Below the pieces are notes generated by a model that saw nothing but the letters and a program-made list of their open reading frames with translations, did no database searches and was not told the origin of the DNA. A DNA stretch of 64,000 bases, taken from positions 82,376 to 146,375 of the forward strand of contig NZ_JACRSN010000007.1 in the NCBI RefSeq assembly GCF_014384705.1. Reading direction: 5' to 3'. The position numbers and the translations under genes are program-made. Numbering within the stretch: the first letter of the stretch is position 1; the number at the start of each line of letters is the position of its first letter. The DNA comes from Yeguia hominis (GTDB lineage: Bacteria > Bacillota > Clostridia > Oscillospirales > Acutalibacteraceae). Shown here piece after piece: positions 43,110 through 51,383 of the stretch.

Positions 43110-43936
43110 GTCGCCCCTCACGCAGGGGCGTGAGTAGAAATCCATCCGGATAGATTTTATATCGCGTATTGTACGTCGCCCCTCACGCAGGGGCGTGAGT
43201 AGAAATAAGGCCAAGCCGCCTGCGGCGGCGCTGCGCGGCGTCGCCCCTCACGCAGGGGCGTGAGTAGAAATCCCAATTTTTCGCGCTTCTTGCGCGAAAA
43301 ATCCCGTCGCCCCTCACGCAGGGGCGTGAGTAGAAATTACCAGGCTGGCGCACTCCGGCCACACAAAACGCGTCGCCCCTCACGCAGGGGCGTGAGTAGA
43401 AATAGCCAAAAGTCAAGGCCAAGCCGCTTTGCGGCGCTGGTCGCCCCTCACGCAGGGGCGTGAGTAGAAATTTGTGCAATTGGGGGCCTATCGGGCTGGT
43501 TCGCCCGTCGCCCCTCACGCAGGGGCGTGAGTAGAAATTTACTTTCTCTCACGCTCATGCGCTGCTTGAGCCGGTCGCCCCTCACGCAGGGGCGTGAGTA
43601 GAAATTTGTGAAGGCCGCGCCGTGCGCGCGTCCCTCACAAGTCGCCCCTCACGCAGGGGCGTGAGTAGAAATAATTTTAATTGGATTTGGTATTGTGCGG
43701 TGTTTGTCGCCCCTCACGCAGGGGCGTGAGTAGAAATACCTCGCCATCTTCTTCCCCATCTGTTGCCGCGCCGTCGCCCCTCACGCAGGGGCGTGAGTAG
43801 AAATACCTCGCCATCTTCTTCCCCATCTGTTGCCGCGCGTCGCCCCTCACGCAGGGGCGTGAGTAGAAATACCTCGCCATCTTCTTCCCCATCTGTTGCC
43901 GCGCGTCGCCCCTCACGCAGGGGCGTGAGGAAAAAT
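43110..43936 (+). CRISPR. type I-C CRISPR array, 13 repeats and 12 spacers
   Basis: The 32-base repeat starts GTCGCCCCTCACGCAGGGGC and ends GTGAGTAGAAAT. It contains the type I-C palindrome CGCCCC...GGGGCG. Repeats start at 43110, 43175, 43240, 43306, 43372, 43440, 43507, 43574, 43641, 43706, 43773, 43839 and 43905. Spacers are 33-36 bases. The last repeat is degenerate (GAGGAAAAAT), marking the old end. Spacers 10, 11 and 12 are identical apart from one extra C in spacer 10. Spacer 3 is a perfect hairpin. Spacers 2 and 5 share a common core. Confidence 0.97.
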
Positions 43937-44154
43937 TTGATATCTGCAATGGATGTGTTTGCTTGATTGCAGAGCATTTGTTTTGTTATGTCAAAACTTT
44001 TTGAGTAAATTTAATTATTTACTATTTACTTTTTAAATTTATTTGTTTATTATATAGTGACAGGTTATTTTGCAATATTTGTTAATTGCTGTCAAATGGT
44101 GGCAAAATTCGTACAGAAAACCGCAATAGCGGTAAAATGAAGGAGAAGTATATT

Positions 44155-45267
44155 ATGAAGTGCCCAAAATGCGGAACGGAACACAATTTTGCATTTTGCC
44201 CGAATTGCGGCTGCAAAGCGGATTCGGCTACGCCTGAACAGCAACCAAGTACGCCGTTCTTTTCGCAGCAGCCCAATAGTCCGGCGCCTACACAACCCGA
44301 CCCGTCCTATTCTATGCCGACTCAAGTTGCACCAAAAAAGAAAGGGTTAAGATGGTGGGGAATCTTACTCATTGTTTTAGGCGCGCTTATCGGCGCACTG
44401 ATTCTTTTCTTTTTGTTTATAGGGATTATTGGAAGCGTTTTCGGCAGCGATACCAGTAGTATGGAGTCTCCCACAAACTCATCCAGCGATAACATGTCAA
44501 GTGTTGTTTCGGAACTGCCGCTACCTGAATCGGAGCTGTCGCCGCCCGAATCGGACCCGCCGCTATCCGATTCGGAAATCGATCAGTTTTTTACCAATCC
44601 GAATCAATTTAAAGGACGAACCGTTACTTTAATTGGGAGAGTATTCGTTTCTCCCGAAAAAGATGAAGATGGAATTTATTTTCAAATGTTCGCCGATCCC
44701 GAAAACTATGAACGAAATGTAGTTGTTTCCTATCAGGATTCCGATGCTTCGATTGCCACAAATGATTATGTAAGAATCACCGGGACTGTACACGGAAAAT
44801 TTAAAGGCAAAAATGCGTTCGGCGCATCTGTTACTGCGCCATCTGTTTTTGCAGATTCAGTTGAAGTGTTATCATATATGGAAGCTGTTGTGCCAGCACT
44901 TCGCATTATTGAGCCAAAAGATTGCACACAAGAACAATGTGGATATTCTGTCACGGTTGATAAAATTGAATTTGCGGAAAAAGAAACTCGTGTTTATCTT
45001 ACAGTTCGGAACGGCGGATCTGGAAACTTTTCTCTTTATTCCTTCAATGCAAAAATCATTCAGAATGGGAAGCAATATGAGGAAGAAATTAACTTCGCTG
45101 CTGATTATCCGAAAATCCAAACCGATCTTGCGCCGGGTGTAACGACCGAAGGAATTATTGCTTTTTCGGCAATCGAACAAGCAGATTTCAAGCTTACATT
45201 TGATGCTTATTCAGATAATTGGGAAGAGCAATTGGATCCATATAGCTTTGATATTCCAGTAGAATAA
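44155..45267 (+). CDS. zinc-ribbon membrane protein with OB-like and DUF4352-like domains
   Basis: ATG 44155 with AGGAGAAG upstream. An N-terminal zinc ribbon (KCPKCGTEHNFAFCPNCGCK) is followed by a Gln/Pro-rich spacer, one transmembrane segment (WGILLIVLGALIGALILFFL), and a Ser/Glu/Pro-rich linker. A probable OB-fold follows (FKGRTVTLIGRVFVSPEKDE, NDYVRITGTVHGKFKG). The C-terminal immunoglobulin-like domain (YSVTVDKIEFAEKETRVYLT) resembles DUF4352. 370 residues. Such proteins are widespread in Firmicutes and of unknown role. No sign that it belongs to the CRISPR system: a 218-base gap separates them. Confidence 0.75.
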   Translation: MKCPKCGTEHNFAFCPNCGCKADSATPEQQPSTPFFSQQPNSPAPTQPDPSYSMPTQVAPKKKGLRWWGILLIVLGALIGALILFFLFIGIIGSVFGSDTSSMESPTNSSSDNMSSVVSELPLPESELSPPESDPPLSDSEIDQFFTNPNQFKGRTVTLIGRVFVSPEKDEDGIYFQMFADPENYERNVVVSYQDSDASIATNDYVRITGTVHGKFKGKNAFGASVTAPSVFADSVEVLSYMEAVVPALRIIEPKDCTQEQCGYSVTVDKIEFAEKETRVYLTVRNGGSGNFSLYSFNAKIIQNGKQYEEEINFAADYPKIQTDLAPGVTTEGIIAFSAIEQADFKLTFDAYSDNWEEQLDPYSFDIPVE

Positions 45268-45636
45268 AGAAGACGCAAATTACTGCTATTTAATGAAAAT
45301 GGTCCCGCCGACTTACACAGGGACCTTGCGATGGATGTAAGATACGTCGCCCTGCCAATAATTCATAATTGTGAAGAGGACGCCTATATGGCGCTTTTTG
45401 GGTCAATCCCAAATTCTGTGTAAACGCTAAATCGTGGTGCAAAATAGAGCGAAATAATTTTAAGGCGGGAGCAGCGCAAGCTGCTCCCGCCTTGTCTATA
45501 AAATAACAGCACTTCGAGGGTATGTCAAGGGCGGAGGCGTCAGCCTCCGCCCTTGACATACCGGTGTGCAGCCGGTCAATCCGGCATACGGTCGGCAAAA
45601 AACACAGCCAGCTGCGCATGAATCAGGCTTCAGTCC
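45268..45636. other. intergenic stretch with two strong hairpins
   Basis: No gene seen. Hairpin one: AAGGCGGGAGCAGC / GCTGCTCCCGCCTT with loop GCAA (45462-45493). It is followed on the minus strand by AT-rich sequence. Hairpin two: perfect 20-base arms beginning GGTATGTCAAGG, loop GTCA (45519-45562). Either could be a terminator or a small repeat element. Confidence 0.6.
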
Positions 45637-45797
45637 GATAAGGTAAGATAAGTTGCGCAAATTGAAAAGAGCAAAAAAGAAGACATAGCTTGCTGTCTCC
45701 TTTCGAATGTTTGTGTTGTGACTTCATTCTACCAGAGCCTGCAAACGGTGTCTTCTTTTACGTGCTTTTCTTTTTGAGCAACTTATCTTACCTTGTC
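45637..45797. mobile_element. MITE-like 161-bp inverted-repeat element
   Basis: The terminal repeats GATAAGGTAAGATAAGTTGC (45637-45656) and GCAACTTATCTTACCTTGTC (45778-45797) differ by one base. Inner segments GAAAAGAGC...AAAAGAAGACA are also largely complementary to the other side. On the minus strand the interior holds a promoter-like TGGTAGAAT, an RBS (AAAGGAG) and a short frame starting MSSFLLF. It therefore looks like an insertion sequence that lost its transposase. No target duplication was identified. Confidence 0.6.
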
Positions 45798-45878
45798 ACA
45801 AATCATTATGCCTTATAACCTATGCAACAAATTTTTTTGATAGTTCAACATGGCACAGGATTCATTAAGTCTAACGTA

Positions 45879-45919
45879 TTCGATACCAGAGCGGAAACTG
45901 GTTTCGCTCTGGTATCGAA
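45879..45919. repeat. 41-base boundary stem-loop, outlying copy 8
   Basis: Arms TTCGATACCAGAGCGGAA and TTTCGCTCTGGTATCGAA. Relative to copy 1 the G-C pair at stem position 7 is A-T, and two G-T pairs are A-T, so pairing is kept. AAGTCTAACGT precedes it as in the array. Here it joins a different part of the RHS gene than in copies 1-7. Confidence 0.8.
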
Positions 45920-45920
45920 A

Positions 45921-46080
45921 CAAGCACTACTTTGCAATCAGACTGCACACTAAATCCAGCGACGGAACGAACACGTACAGCCGGAAGGAGTTCAATACCG
46001 ACGTCGCAGAGTGGCAATTCATGACGGACGCGTATCCGTATAGCAGCGACAACGCGTCGAAAACTATCGCATATGGCTAG
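45921..46080 (+). pseudogene. RHS N-terminal region fragment
   Basis: The frame reads KHYFAIRLHTKSSDGTNTYS, then RKEFNTDVAEWQFMTDAYPY and a stop after KTIAYG. It matches the scrap at 31370-31430 and belongs to the beta-sandwich region before YD repeats. An ATG at 45850 opens a frame through the stem-loop, but the part before KHYF is not RHS-like. It lies 14 kb from the main array. Confidence 0.55.
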
Positions 46081-46114
46081 CTACCACAGTATGTGAGACT
46101 ACCGGCTGGGTAGA

Positions 46115-47917
46115 TTATTTGTAAAGGGCGCCAAGCCGTTCACAAATAAGCAAGTCTGCTGCTTTTTCACTTCCTGCTCCATAAGCATCCCAAAGCGCGG
46201 GACGGAAAATCCGATTAGATGGGATATTGTGCATGGAAACCGGAATACGCAGCATAGAGGATAGTGTAATCAGCAGATCTCCAATATGGCCATAGGAAAG
46301 AACGGAATGATTAGAACCCCATGCATTCATAACAGAGTATGTATCGGTGAATTCCGGAGATATACTATTACAGATGGGCTCAAACCAGGTTGAAGGCCAT
46401 GTGGGATCGGTGCGATTTAGAAGAATACGATCTATTTCTTCCGGTAGCACAACAGTGTAACCTTCAGCAATTTGTAATACTGGTCCAATCCCGTGTACAA
46501 TATTTAGACGGCTCATAGTGACAGGCATTTTGGATTTTGTAGAGAACCCACTGGACCATCCCCCTCCAAAAAATTGATTCAGCATGCCGGGATACCAAGA
46601 AGTAGCCTGCAGGCAAGCGTTAACTTCTTCCGGGGAAGTCTCCCAGAACGGCTTAATGGCTCCATTACCTGCAGCGTCTTTACAAGCGCCGCATCCTTCT
46701 AAAGCGGCTGATCCGGAATTAAGCAAATGGATTACCCCGGTTGGGATAAGTGCCGAAACGTCTTTCCCGGTTGCCTTTTTGATAGATTCAGGGTTCCAGT
46801 AAGTACGGATGTCACAGAAAATTTGCGGACAGTATGTTGTGCAGTATCCCCAAAGCATAGCAATAGCATTCATGCAATCATTTTCTGTAGATACAAGAAA
46901 CGGTGCACGCTGTCCATCCCAGTCAAACCCAGAATTTAATATAGCTTCCATGAAATCTGCATTGACATGGAAATCAGTCCATGCACGTTGCCCCTGGAAT
47001 CCGGAGCAGATAGCGCCATATCCTCTGGCTTCCTCTTCATATCCAAGTTTGCTAAGACGAGGGTTTCCGTTCATCATATCTTTCATAATCAAAGCCATCT
47101 GAATGGATTCGTCCCAATCTGCTTCTTTTTCGGCAGCGGATTTTTGTGCTGTTGATGGGTTGAAATCTTTCCCGATTTGCAAATGCTTTTTCACCCATTT
47201 CTTCGCGCGCTGGAACTCGTCAGGGTCATAGATCTTCTTTTGGATTCTTCGCTCCATTTCAGACATATCAACATAGGAAGTTCGCATGCCTAAATAATGC
47301 CGGAGAAAGTCGGAATCAACAATACTGCTTGCGATTCCCATAGACATTGTGCCAAGTGAGAGATAGGTGCGATTCCGAATTAAGCCTACAGTGAGCACAC
47401 AGCGTGCAAACCGTAAAATTTTTTCTTGAACGTCAAGTGGAATAGGCTCTGAAGCGTCGAGCTGGACATCTTTTCCGTAGATGCTGAACAGCGGAAGGCC
47501 ATATAGATTTCCAGATGATTTTGTTGCAGCAAGGTATACCGCACCTGGCCGCTCTGTACTATTTAATCCCCAGATCGCTTGTGGAATTTGCGAATCAAAT
47601 TCAAGGGTTTCAAACGGATAACACCATCCACAGGCGACGGTCAAAATACCGCCGACACAGTTGTTAGAAAAAAAATGAGTGCACTCCTGTGCTTCCGTTA
47701 CATTACTGATACAAACCGGATTTATTACGCATTCTACCGGTGTTCCATCTGGATAACAAATAGAGCTGGAAATGAGATCTGCTGCTTGACAAGCCATTTT
47801 CATTGTTTGCTCATATATTGCATAATATACAGCTCTTCTGGGATCAATAACCGGACGAATCCCAATTTTAGGAAATTCTCCAAAACGTGCAAAGTTGTTT
47901 TTGTTCACAAATATCAC
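46115..47917 (-). CDS. fucI: L-fucose isomerase
   Basis: 600 residues, normal for FucI. It opens with PKIGIRPVIDPRRAVYYAIY, the family signature. The metal and catalytic region has STENDCMNAIAMLWG (Glu) with a following Asp (FCDIRTYW), and a C-terminal His (WGSNHSVLSYGHIGD). The enzyme converts L-fucose to L-fuculose, and D-arabinose in some members. No fuculose kinase or aldolase is in the window, so the rest of the pathway must lie elsewhere. It is transcribed away from the transporter operon, after the ROK gene. Its own promoter is at 47951-47979. Confidence 0.88.
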   Translation of the reverse strand: MIFVNKNNFARFGEFPKIGIRPVIDPRRAVYYAIYEQTMKMACQAADLISSSICYPDGTPVECVINPVCISNVTEAQECTHFFSNNCVGGILTVACGWCYPFETLEFDSQIPQAIWGLNSTERPGAVYLAATKSSGNLYGLPLFSIYGKDVQLDASEPIPLDVQEKILRFARCVLTVGLIRNRTYLSLGTMSMGIASSIVDSDFLRHYLGMRTSYVDMSEMERRIQKKIYDPDEFQRAKKWVKKHLQIGKDFNPSTAQKSAAEKEADWDESIQMALIMKDMMNGNPRLSKLGYEEEARGYGAICSGFQGQRAWTDFHVNADFMEAILNSGFDWDGQRAPFLVSTENDCMNAIAMLWGYCTTYCPQIFCDIRTYWNPESIKKATGKDVSALIPTGVIHLLNSGSAALEGCGACKDAAGNGAIKPFWETSPEEVNACLQATSWYPGMLNQFFGGGWSSGFSTKSKMPVTMSRLNIVHGIGPVLQIAEGYTVVLPEEIDRILLNRTDPTWPSTWFEPICNSISPEFTDTYSVMNAWGSNHSVLSYGHIGDLLITLSSMLRIPVSMHNIPSNRIFRPALWDAYGAGSEKAADLLICERLGALYK

Positions 47918-47950
47918 TCCAATATCAATGTCTTTTGGTAAGCCGATATT

Positions 47951-48000
47951 ATAATAATATAATTGTTTGGTTTTGTAAATGGTTTTATAAAATATTTTAA
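47951..48000 (-). promoter_or_regulatory. fucI promoter with AT-rich motif upstream of the -35
   Basis: On the minus strand TTTACA (complement of 47974-47979), 17 bases, TATTAT (47951-47956). Next to the -35 is GGTTTTATAAAATATTTTAA (47981-48000, read on plus). A motif differing at two positions sits next to the -35 of the transporter promoter (49368). It may be the ROK operator or a UP element. Confidence 0.5.
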
Positions 48001-48056
48001 ATTAAAAAGTAAAAATGAAGACGTTTTTAAGAATAACGTCTTCATTTTCTCAATTT

Positions 48057-49235
48057 TTAAAGAATTTCATATCGTTTTTGAATGTAATGCTTGACAACCG
48101 AGCTTCCGCAGGCGTGAATAACGTCGGTGGGATTGCTGCGCGAGTAAATCAAGTTTAAGTCATAAGATATATTTTCAAAAAGGTTTTCTCTGAGCGTAGT
48201 TTCAAAAATTTGCCGATAGGGTTCTATAACAGCCAACTTCCATCCGTCAAGAATAACAGTCGGAATCTCAAAAATTTTGACCATGTTTGCAACGGATATT
48301 GCAAGAGCACGGCTTGCTCGAGTAAGAACAATTTGTGCGTTTTGATCCCCCATGTCGCTTAATTGAGTAAGAGTCGAATACGCGTTTTCTGTTTGAATAT
48401 GATTTCCAGTAAGTTTTTTGTATTGCAGTAGAATTGCATTCTCCCCTGCAATAGATTCCAGACATCCTCTTTTCCCACAATTGCAAAGATCGCCATCCAT
48501 ATTGATTGTGACATGTCCCAAAAATCCGGCGTTGCCTTTAATCCCGAGATAAGGTTCTCCTTTTTGCATGATGGCCATACCGATTCCGGTTCGATTTCCG
48601 ATAAAGAGAAAATCTTCAGGCAAGTTCTGCTTAGTTTCATAAATAAGCTGTGCAACCATATTGATGTCGTTTTTGACATAAGTGGCAATTCCAAAGTGCT
48701 GTTCAAAAAATTCTTTTAAATTGATATTTTCCCAGCCTGAAATTCTTTCTAACTGGATGGATACTCCGCTGGTTTCATTAATTAGTCCAGGTATACTGAT
48801 ACAAATCCCAATATACTGATCTTTATTACAATCAAATCGGGCGATTAAACTATCGATTTTTTCAAACATACATTGCAGAATATCAGCGGGCAAAAGATTA
48901 GATGCAAGAAAAACGGTATTTTCCAATAATACTTCACACGAAAGATTTAGAATTCCAACCGTTAAGCGCGGATAGTCAAAATCAATTCCTATGGAATAAT
49001 AAAGATCGTCTGTAAGTCCATAAAGATATGGGCTTCGACCACCTGTGGAACTTCTCGTTCCAATTTTATGTATAACTCCGTCTGCTATTAACCCTTTTAT
49101 GATTTCAACAACAGTTGGCCGACTAAGTTTGGTTGTCCAGATAACATCTTCTTGTGTTAATGGTCTTCTGTTTGTAAAGCAGGAAACGACTTTTGCACGG
49201 TTTCCTTGAGAGGCCTGTATTGCCTTTTTTTTCAT
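48057..49235 (-). CDS. ROK-family transcriptional regulator
   Basis: The ATG at 49235 is chosen with GGAGG upstream, giving 392 residues. A longer frame to 49355 lacks an RBS. An N-terminal winged helix-turn-helix (LTQEDVIWTTKLSRPTVVEI) is followed by the ROK sugar-kinase-like fold. The zinc site CNCGKRGCLE is complete. Kinase motifs are degenerate, as in NagC/XylR-type repressors. It lies between fucI and the divergent transporter genes and probably senses a sugar from this pathway. Confidence 0.87.
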   Translation of the reverse strand: MKKKAIQASQGNRAKVVSCFTNRRPLTQEDVIWTTKLSRPTVVEIIKGLIADGVIHKIGTRSSTGGRSPYLYGLTDDLYYSIGIDFDYPRLTVGILNLSCEVLLENTVFLASNLLPADILQCMFEKIDSLIARFDCNKDQYIGICISIPGLINETSGVSIQLERISGWENINLKEFFEQHFGIATYVKNDINMVAQLIYETKQNLPEDFLFIGNRTGIGMAIMQKGEPYLGIKGNAGFLGHVTINMDGDLCNCGKRGCLESIAGENAILLQYKKLTGNHIQTENAYSTLTQLSDMGDQNAQIVLTRASRALAISVANMVKIFEIPTVILDGWKLAVIEPYRQIFETTLRENLFENISYDLNLIYSRSNPTDVIHACGSSVVKHYIQKRYEIL

Positions 49236-49367
49236 AAATAACCCTCCGGATTTTTTATTGAGCGAAATAGAAAATTGCAAATAAGCGGAAATAAAAAACT
49301 GTTTTTCAGAAATTGGAATAGTTATCAGTATACCATATTTTAGAAAAAAAAACACCCTTTTATTAAT

Positions 49368-49423
49368 GGTTTTTTTAAATATTTTAAAAAACTATTGACA
49401 ATAACAAATGCGTGTGATATAAA
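49368..49423 (+). promoter_or_regulatory. promoter of the ABC transporter operon with upstream AT-rich motif
   Basis: TTGACA (49395-49400), 17 bases, TATAAA (49418-49423): a near-consensus sigma-A promoter. Immediately upstream is GGTTTTTTTAAATATTTTAA (49368-49387), close to the motif before fucI and nearly palindromic with the bases that follow. Confidence 0.65.
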
Positions 49424-49497
49424 TAACTCAAATAAATCGATTAGAAAAGTCATTTTTATGGTCGAGTTGTTTAATTATTGTTTTTGGGGGAATCAAT

Positions 49498-50400
49498 GTG
49501 CGAAAACTTCGTTCCAAAGTATTGGAAGCAGATCTTTTTTTAATGTTGCCAGGAATTTTGGTAATTGTGTTTATCCAAATTGTTCCAACATTGTATGGGG
49601 TGTATCTCAGTCTGATCAATTATAAGGTTACAAAGCCCAATGCACCTGTCAAATTTGTTGGACTGAAAAATTACCTGAAAGTTTTGACAGAGGGGCAATT
49701 TACGAATGCTGTGAAAAACACATTGATTTTAGGAGTGGTGTGTGTAGCAGCTGAACTTCTGATCGGGTATGCATTTGCATTGTTATTAAATGTTCAGATA
49801 GAAAAGGCTAAATTTGCACCTGGTTCCCAATTGTTCCGCGGCCTTCTGTTTATGCCTTATATGTTGATGGGAGTTGTAACAGGAACCATTTGGAAACAGA
49901 TGTATGACCCGACGTTTGGACTGTTTTCCTATGTGATGTCTTTTCTTGGGCTCAAAAATGTGAGTTGGCTGGCAGATCCAAATTTGGCGTTGTGGTCGGT
50001 CTGCCTAATCGATATTTGGTATTGTTCCCCGTTTATGATGTTGATTATTGCTTCCGGTATGCGCTCAATTGACACGTCCCTTTATGAGTCTGCAGAATTA
50101 GATGGTATTAAGTGGTGGCAAAAAATCTTCCATATCCAGATTCCGCTTTTGCGTCCAATTCTTTCGGTTGCTATTTCCATCCGTATGATGGATGTACTCC
50201 GAATTTTTGACCTAATCAAAGTATCGACTGGCGGCGGACCGGGCAACAAGACAGAATCGCTAAGTTTCTTTGTATATAACATCGCTTTTGAAGAATGCAA
50301 TACAAGCGTAGGAGCAGCGGGGGCGGTTTTAGTTATGATTGTAATTATGGGATTTAGCCTGTTGATTACAAAGCTGTTTAATACTGCATCGGCGGAATAA
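49498..50400 (+). CDS. ABC sugar transporter permease (UgpA/MalF type)
   Basis: GTG 49498 after a GGGGG run. 300 residues with about six membrane helices. The cytoplasmic EAA loop near 196 (YESAELDGIKWWQKIFHIQI) contacts the ATPase, which is not encoded in the window and may be shared (MsmK-like). It forms the membrane channel with the next gene, 14 bases downstream. The GGGPGNKTESLSFFVY block is typical of family 1 carbohydrate uptake permeases. Confidence 0.9.
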   Translation: MRKLRSKVLEADLFLMLPGILVIVFIQIVPTLYGVYLSLINYKVTKPNAPVKFVGLKNYLKVLTEGQFTNAVKNTLILGVVCVAAELLIGYAFALLLNVQIEKAKFAPGSQLFRGLLFMPYMLMGVVTGTIWKQMYDPTFGLFSYVMSFLGLKNVSWLADPNLALWSVCLIDIWYCSPFMMLIIASGMRSIDTSLYESAELDGIKWWQKIFHIQIPLLRPILSVAISIRMMDVLRIFDLIKVSTGGGPGNKTESLSFFVYNIAFEECNTSVGAAGAVLVMIVIMGFSLLITKLFNTASAE

Positions 50401-50413
50401 GGAGGAGAACCAC

Positions 50414-51262
50414 GTGGAAAATGTATTTGGAAACCGAAAATACTGGGCCAAAAAGGCCATTTATATTGTTGCTGTTACGGTAATCTCCGTTTTATATATT
50501 CTTCCGGTTATTTGGATGTCTCTTTCTTCTTTTAAACCAACAAAAGAAATTTTTCAGTCACCGCCTCGAATTATTCCAGATACGGTAACACTGGATCAAT
50601 ACATTAACGCCTTTCAAAGCAATAATGTTGGAAAGCATATTTTTACAACAGTTGTTATTGCAGTGTTTTCTATGGTGTTTTCTCTTTTGATTGGCAGCAT
50701 GATGGCTTATCCATTAGCAAGAAAGACCAGAAAAGGATACGGTGCGATCATGGCGGTCGTTATCAGTGGAAGAATGATGCCAGCCGCTGCACTTTGCGTC
50801 CCAATGTACATGATTTTCCGTATGCTTGGTTTAATTGATACGCACATAGGGTTAATTGTTTGTTACACGACGTTCAATTTGCCGTTTAGTGTTTTTCTGA
50901 TCCGTAGTTTTATTCGACAGGTCCCATATGAGATTGAGGAGTCCGGTAAGATTGATGGCTGTACAAAAACAGGAATTCTGTTTAGGTTACTCCTTCCTTT
51001 GATTGCCCCTGGTCTGGCAACGACTGCGATTTTCAGCTTTTTGTTAGCCTGGAATGATTTACTGTTTGCAATTATTCTTACCACAACGGAAAAAGTCCGA
51101 ACACTTTCTGTTTTGGTTACATCTTACAATGCTTCCAGAGAGCGGTTGTACGGTGAAATGTATGCGGTAATGACGATTACATTGATCCCGGTAGTACTGC
51201 TGACTATTTTTGCACAGAAATATTTGGTGGAAGGATTAACGGCAGGATCCGTTAAGGGATAA
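50414..51262 (+). CDS. ABC sugar transporter permease (UgpE/MalG type)
   Basis: GTG 50414 with GGAGGAG upstream. 282 residues, six predicted helices, EAA loop near 172 (YEIEESGKIDGCTKTGILFR). It starts with VISVLYILPVIWMSLSSFKP, as in MalG relatives, and ends with the usual LVEGLTAGSVKG. It pairs with the previous permease. The Tat/Sec route is not relevant; this is a polytopic protein. Confidence 0.9.
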   Translation: MENVFGNRKYWAKKAIYIVAVTVISVLYILPVIWMSLSSFKPTKEIFQSPPRIIPDTVTLDQYINAFQSNNVGKHIFTTVVIAVFSMVFSLLIGSMMAYPLARKTRKGYGAIMAVVISGRMMPAAALCVPMYMIFRMLGLIDTHIGLIVCYTTFNLPFSVFLIRSFIRQVPYEIEESGKIDGCTKTGILFRLLLPLIAPGLATTAIFSFLLAWNDLLFAIILTTTEKVRTLSVLVTSYNASRERLYGEMYAVMTITLIPVVLLTIFAQKYLVEGLTAGSVKG

Positions 51263-51383
51263 TTTTATGGTTGCATTTTAGGAGGAATGTTTCCTCTTAA
51301 TAAAAATATCAAGAAAAAGGAGGATCGGGTGTCAACTGAACGGATGTCTGAAAATCAAACCCAAATTTAATAGGAGGTAAAAA

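Noticed and set aside
43183..43977. Open frames across the CRISPR array
   Set aside because: They only translate the repeats and spacers, with the same peptide recurring in each unit.
44155..45267. Zinc-ribbon protein as a CRISPR accessory gene
   Set aside because: It lies 218 bases after the array with its own RBS, and such proteins are common outside CRISPR loci. No feature ties it to Cas function.
49236..49355. Longer start for the ROK regulator
   Set aside because: The extra 40 residues have no RBS, are not ROK-like, and would reach into the promoter region.
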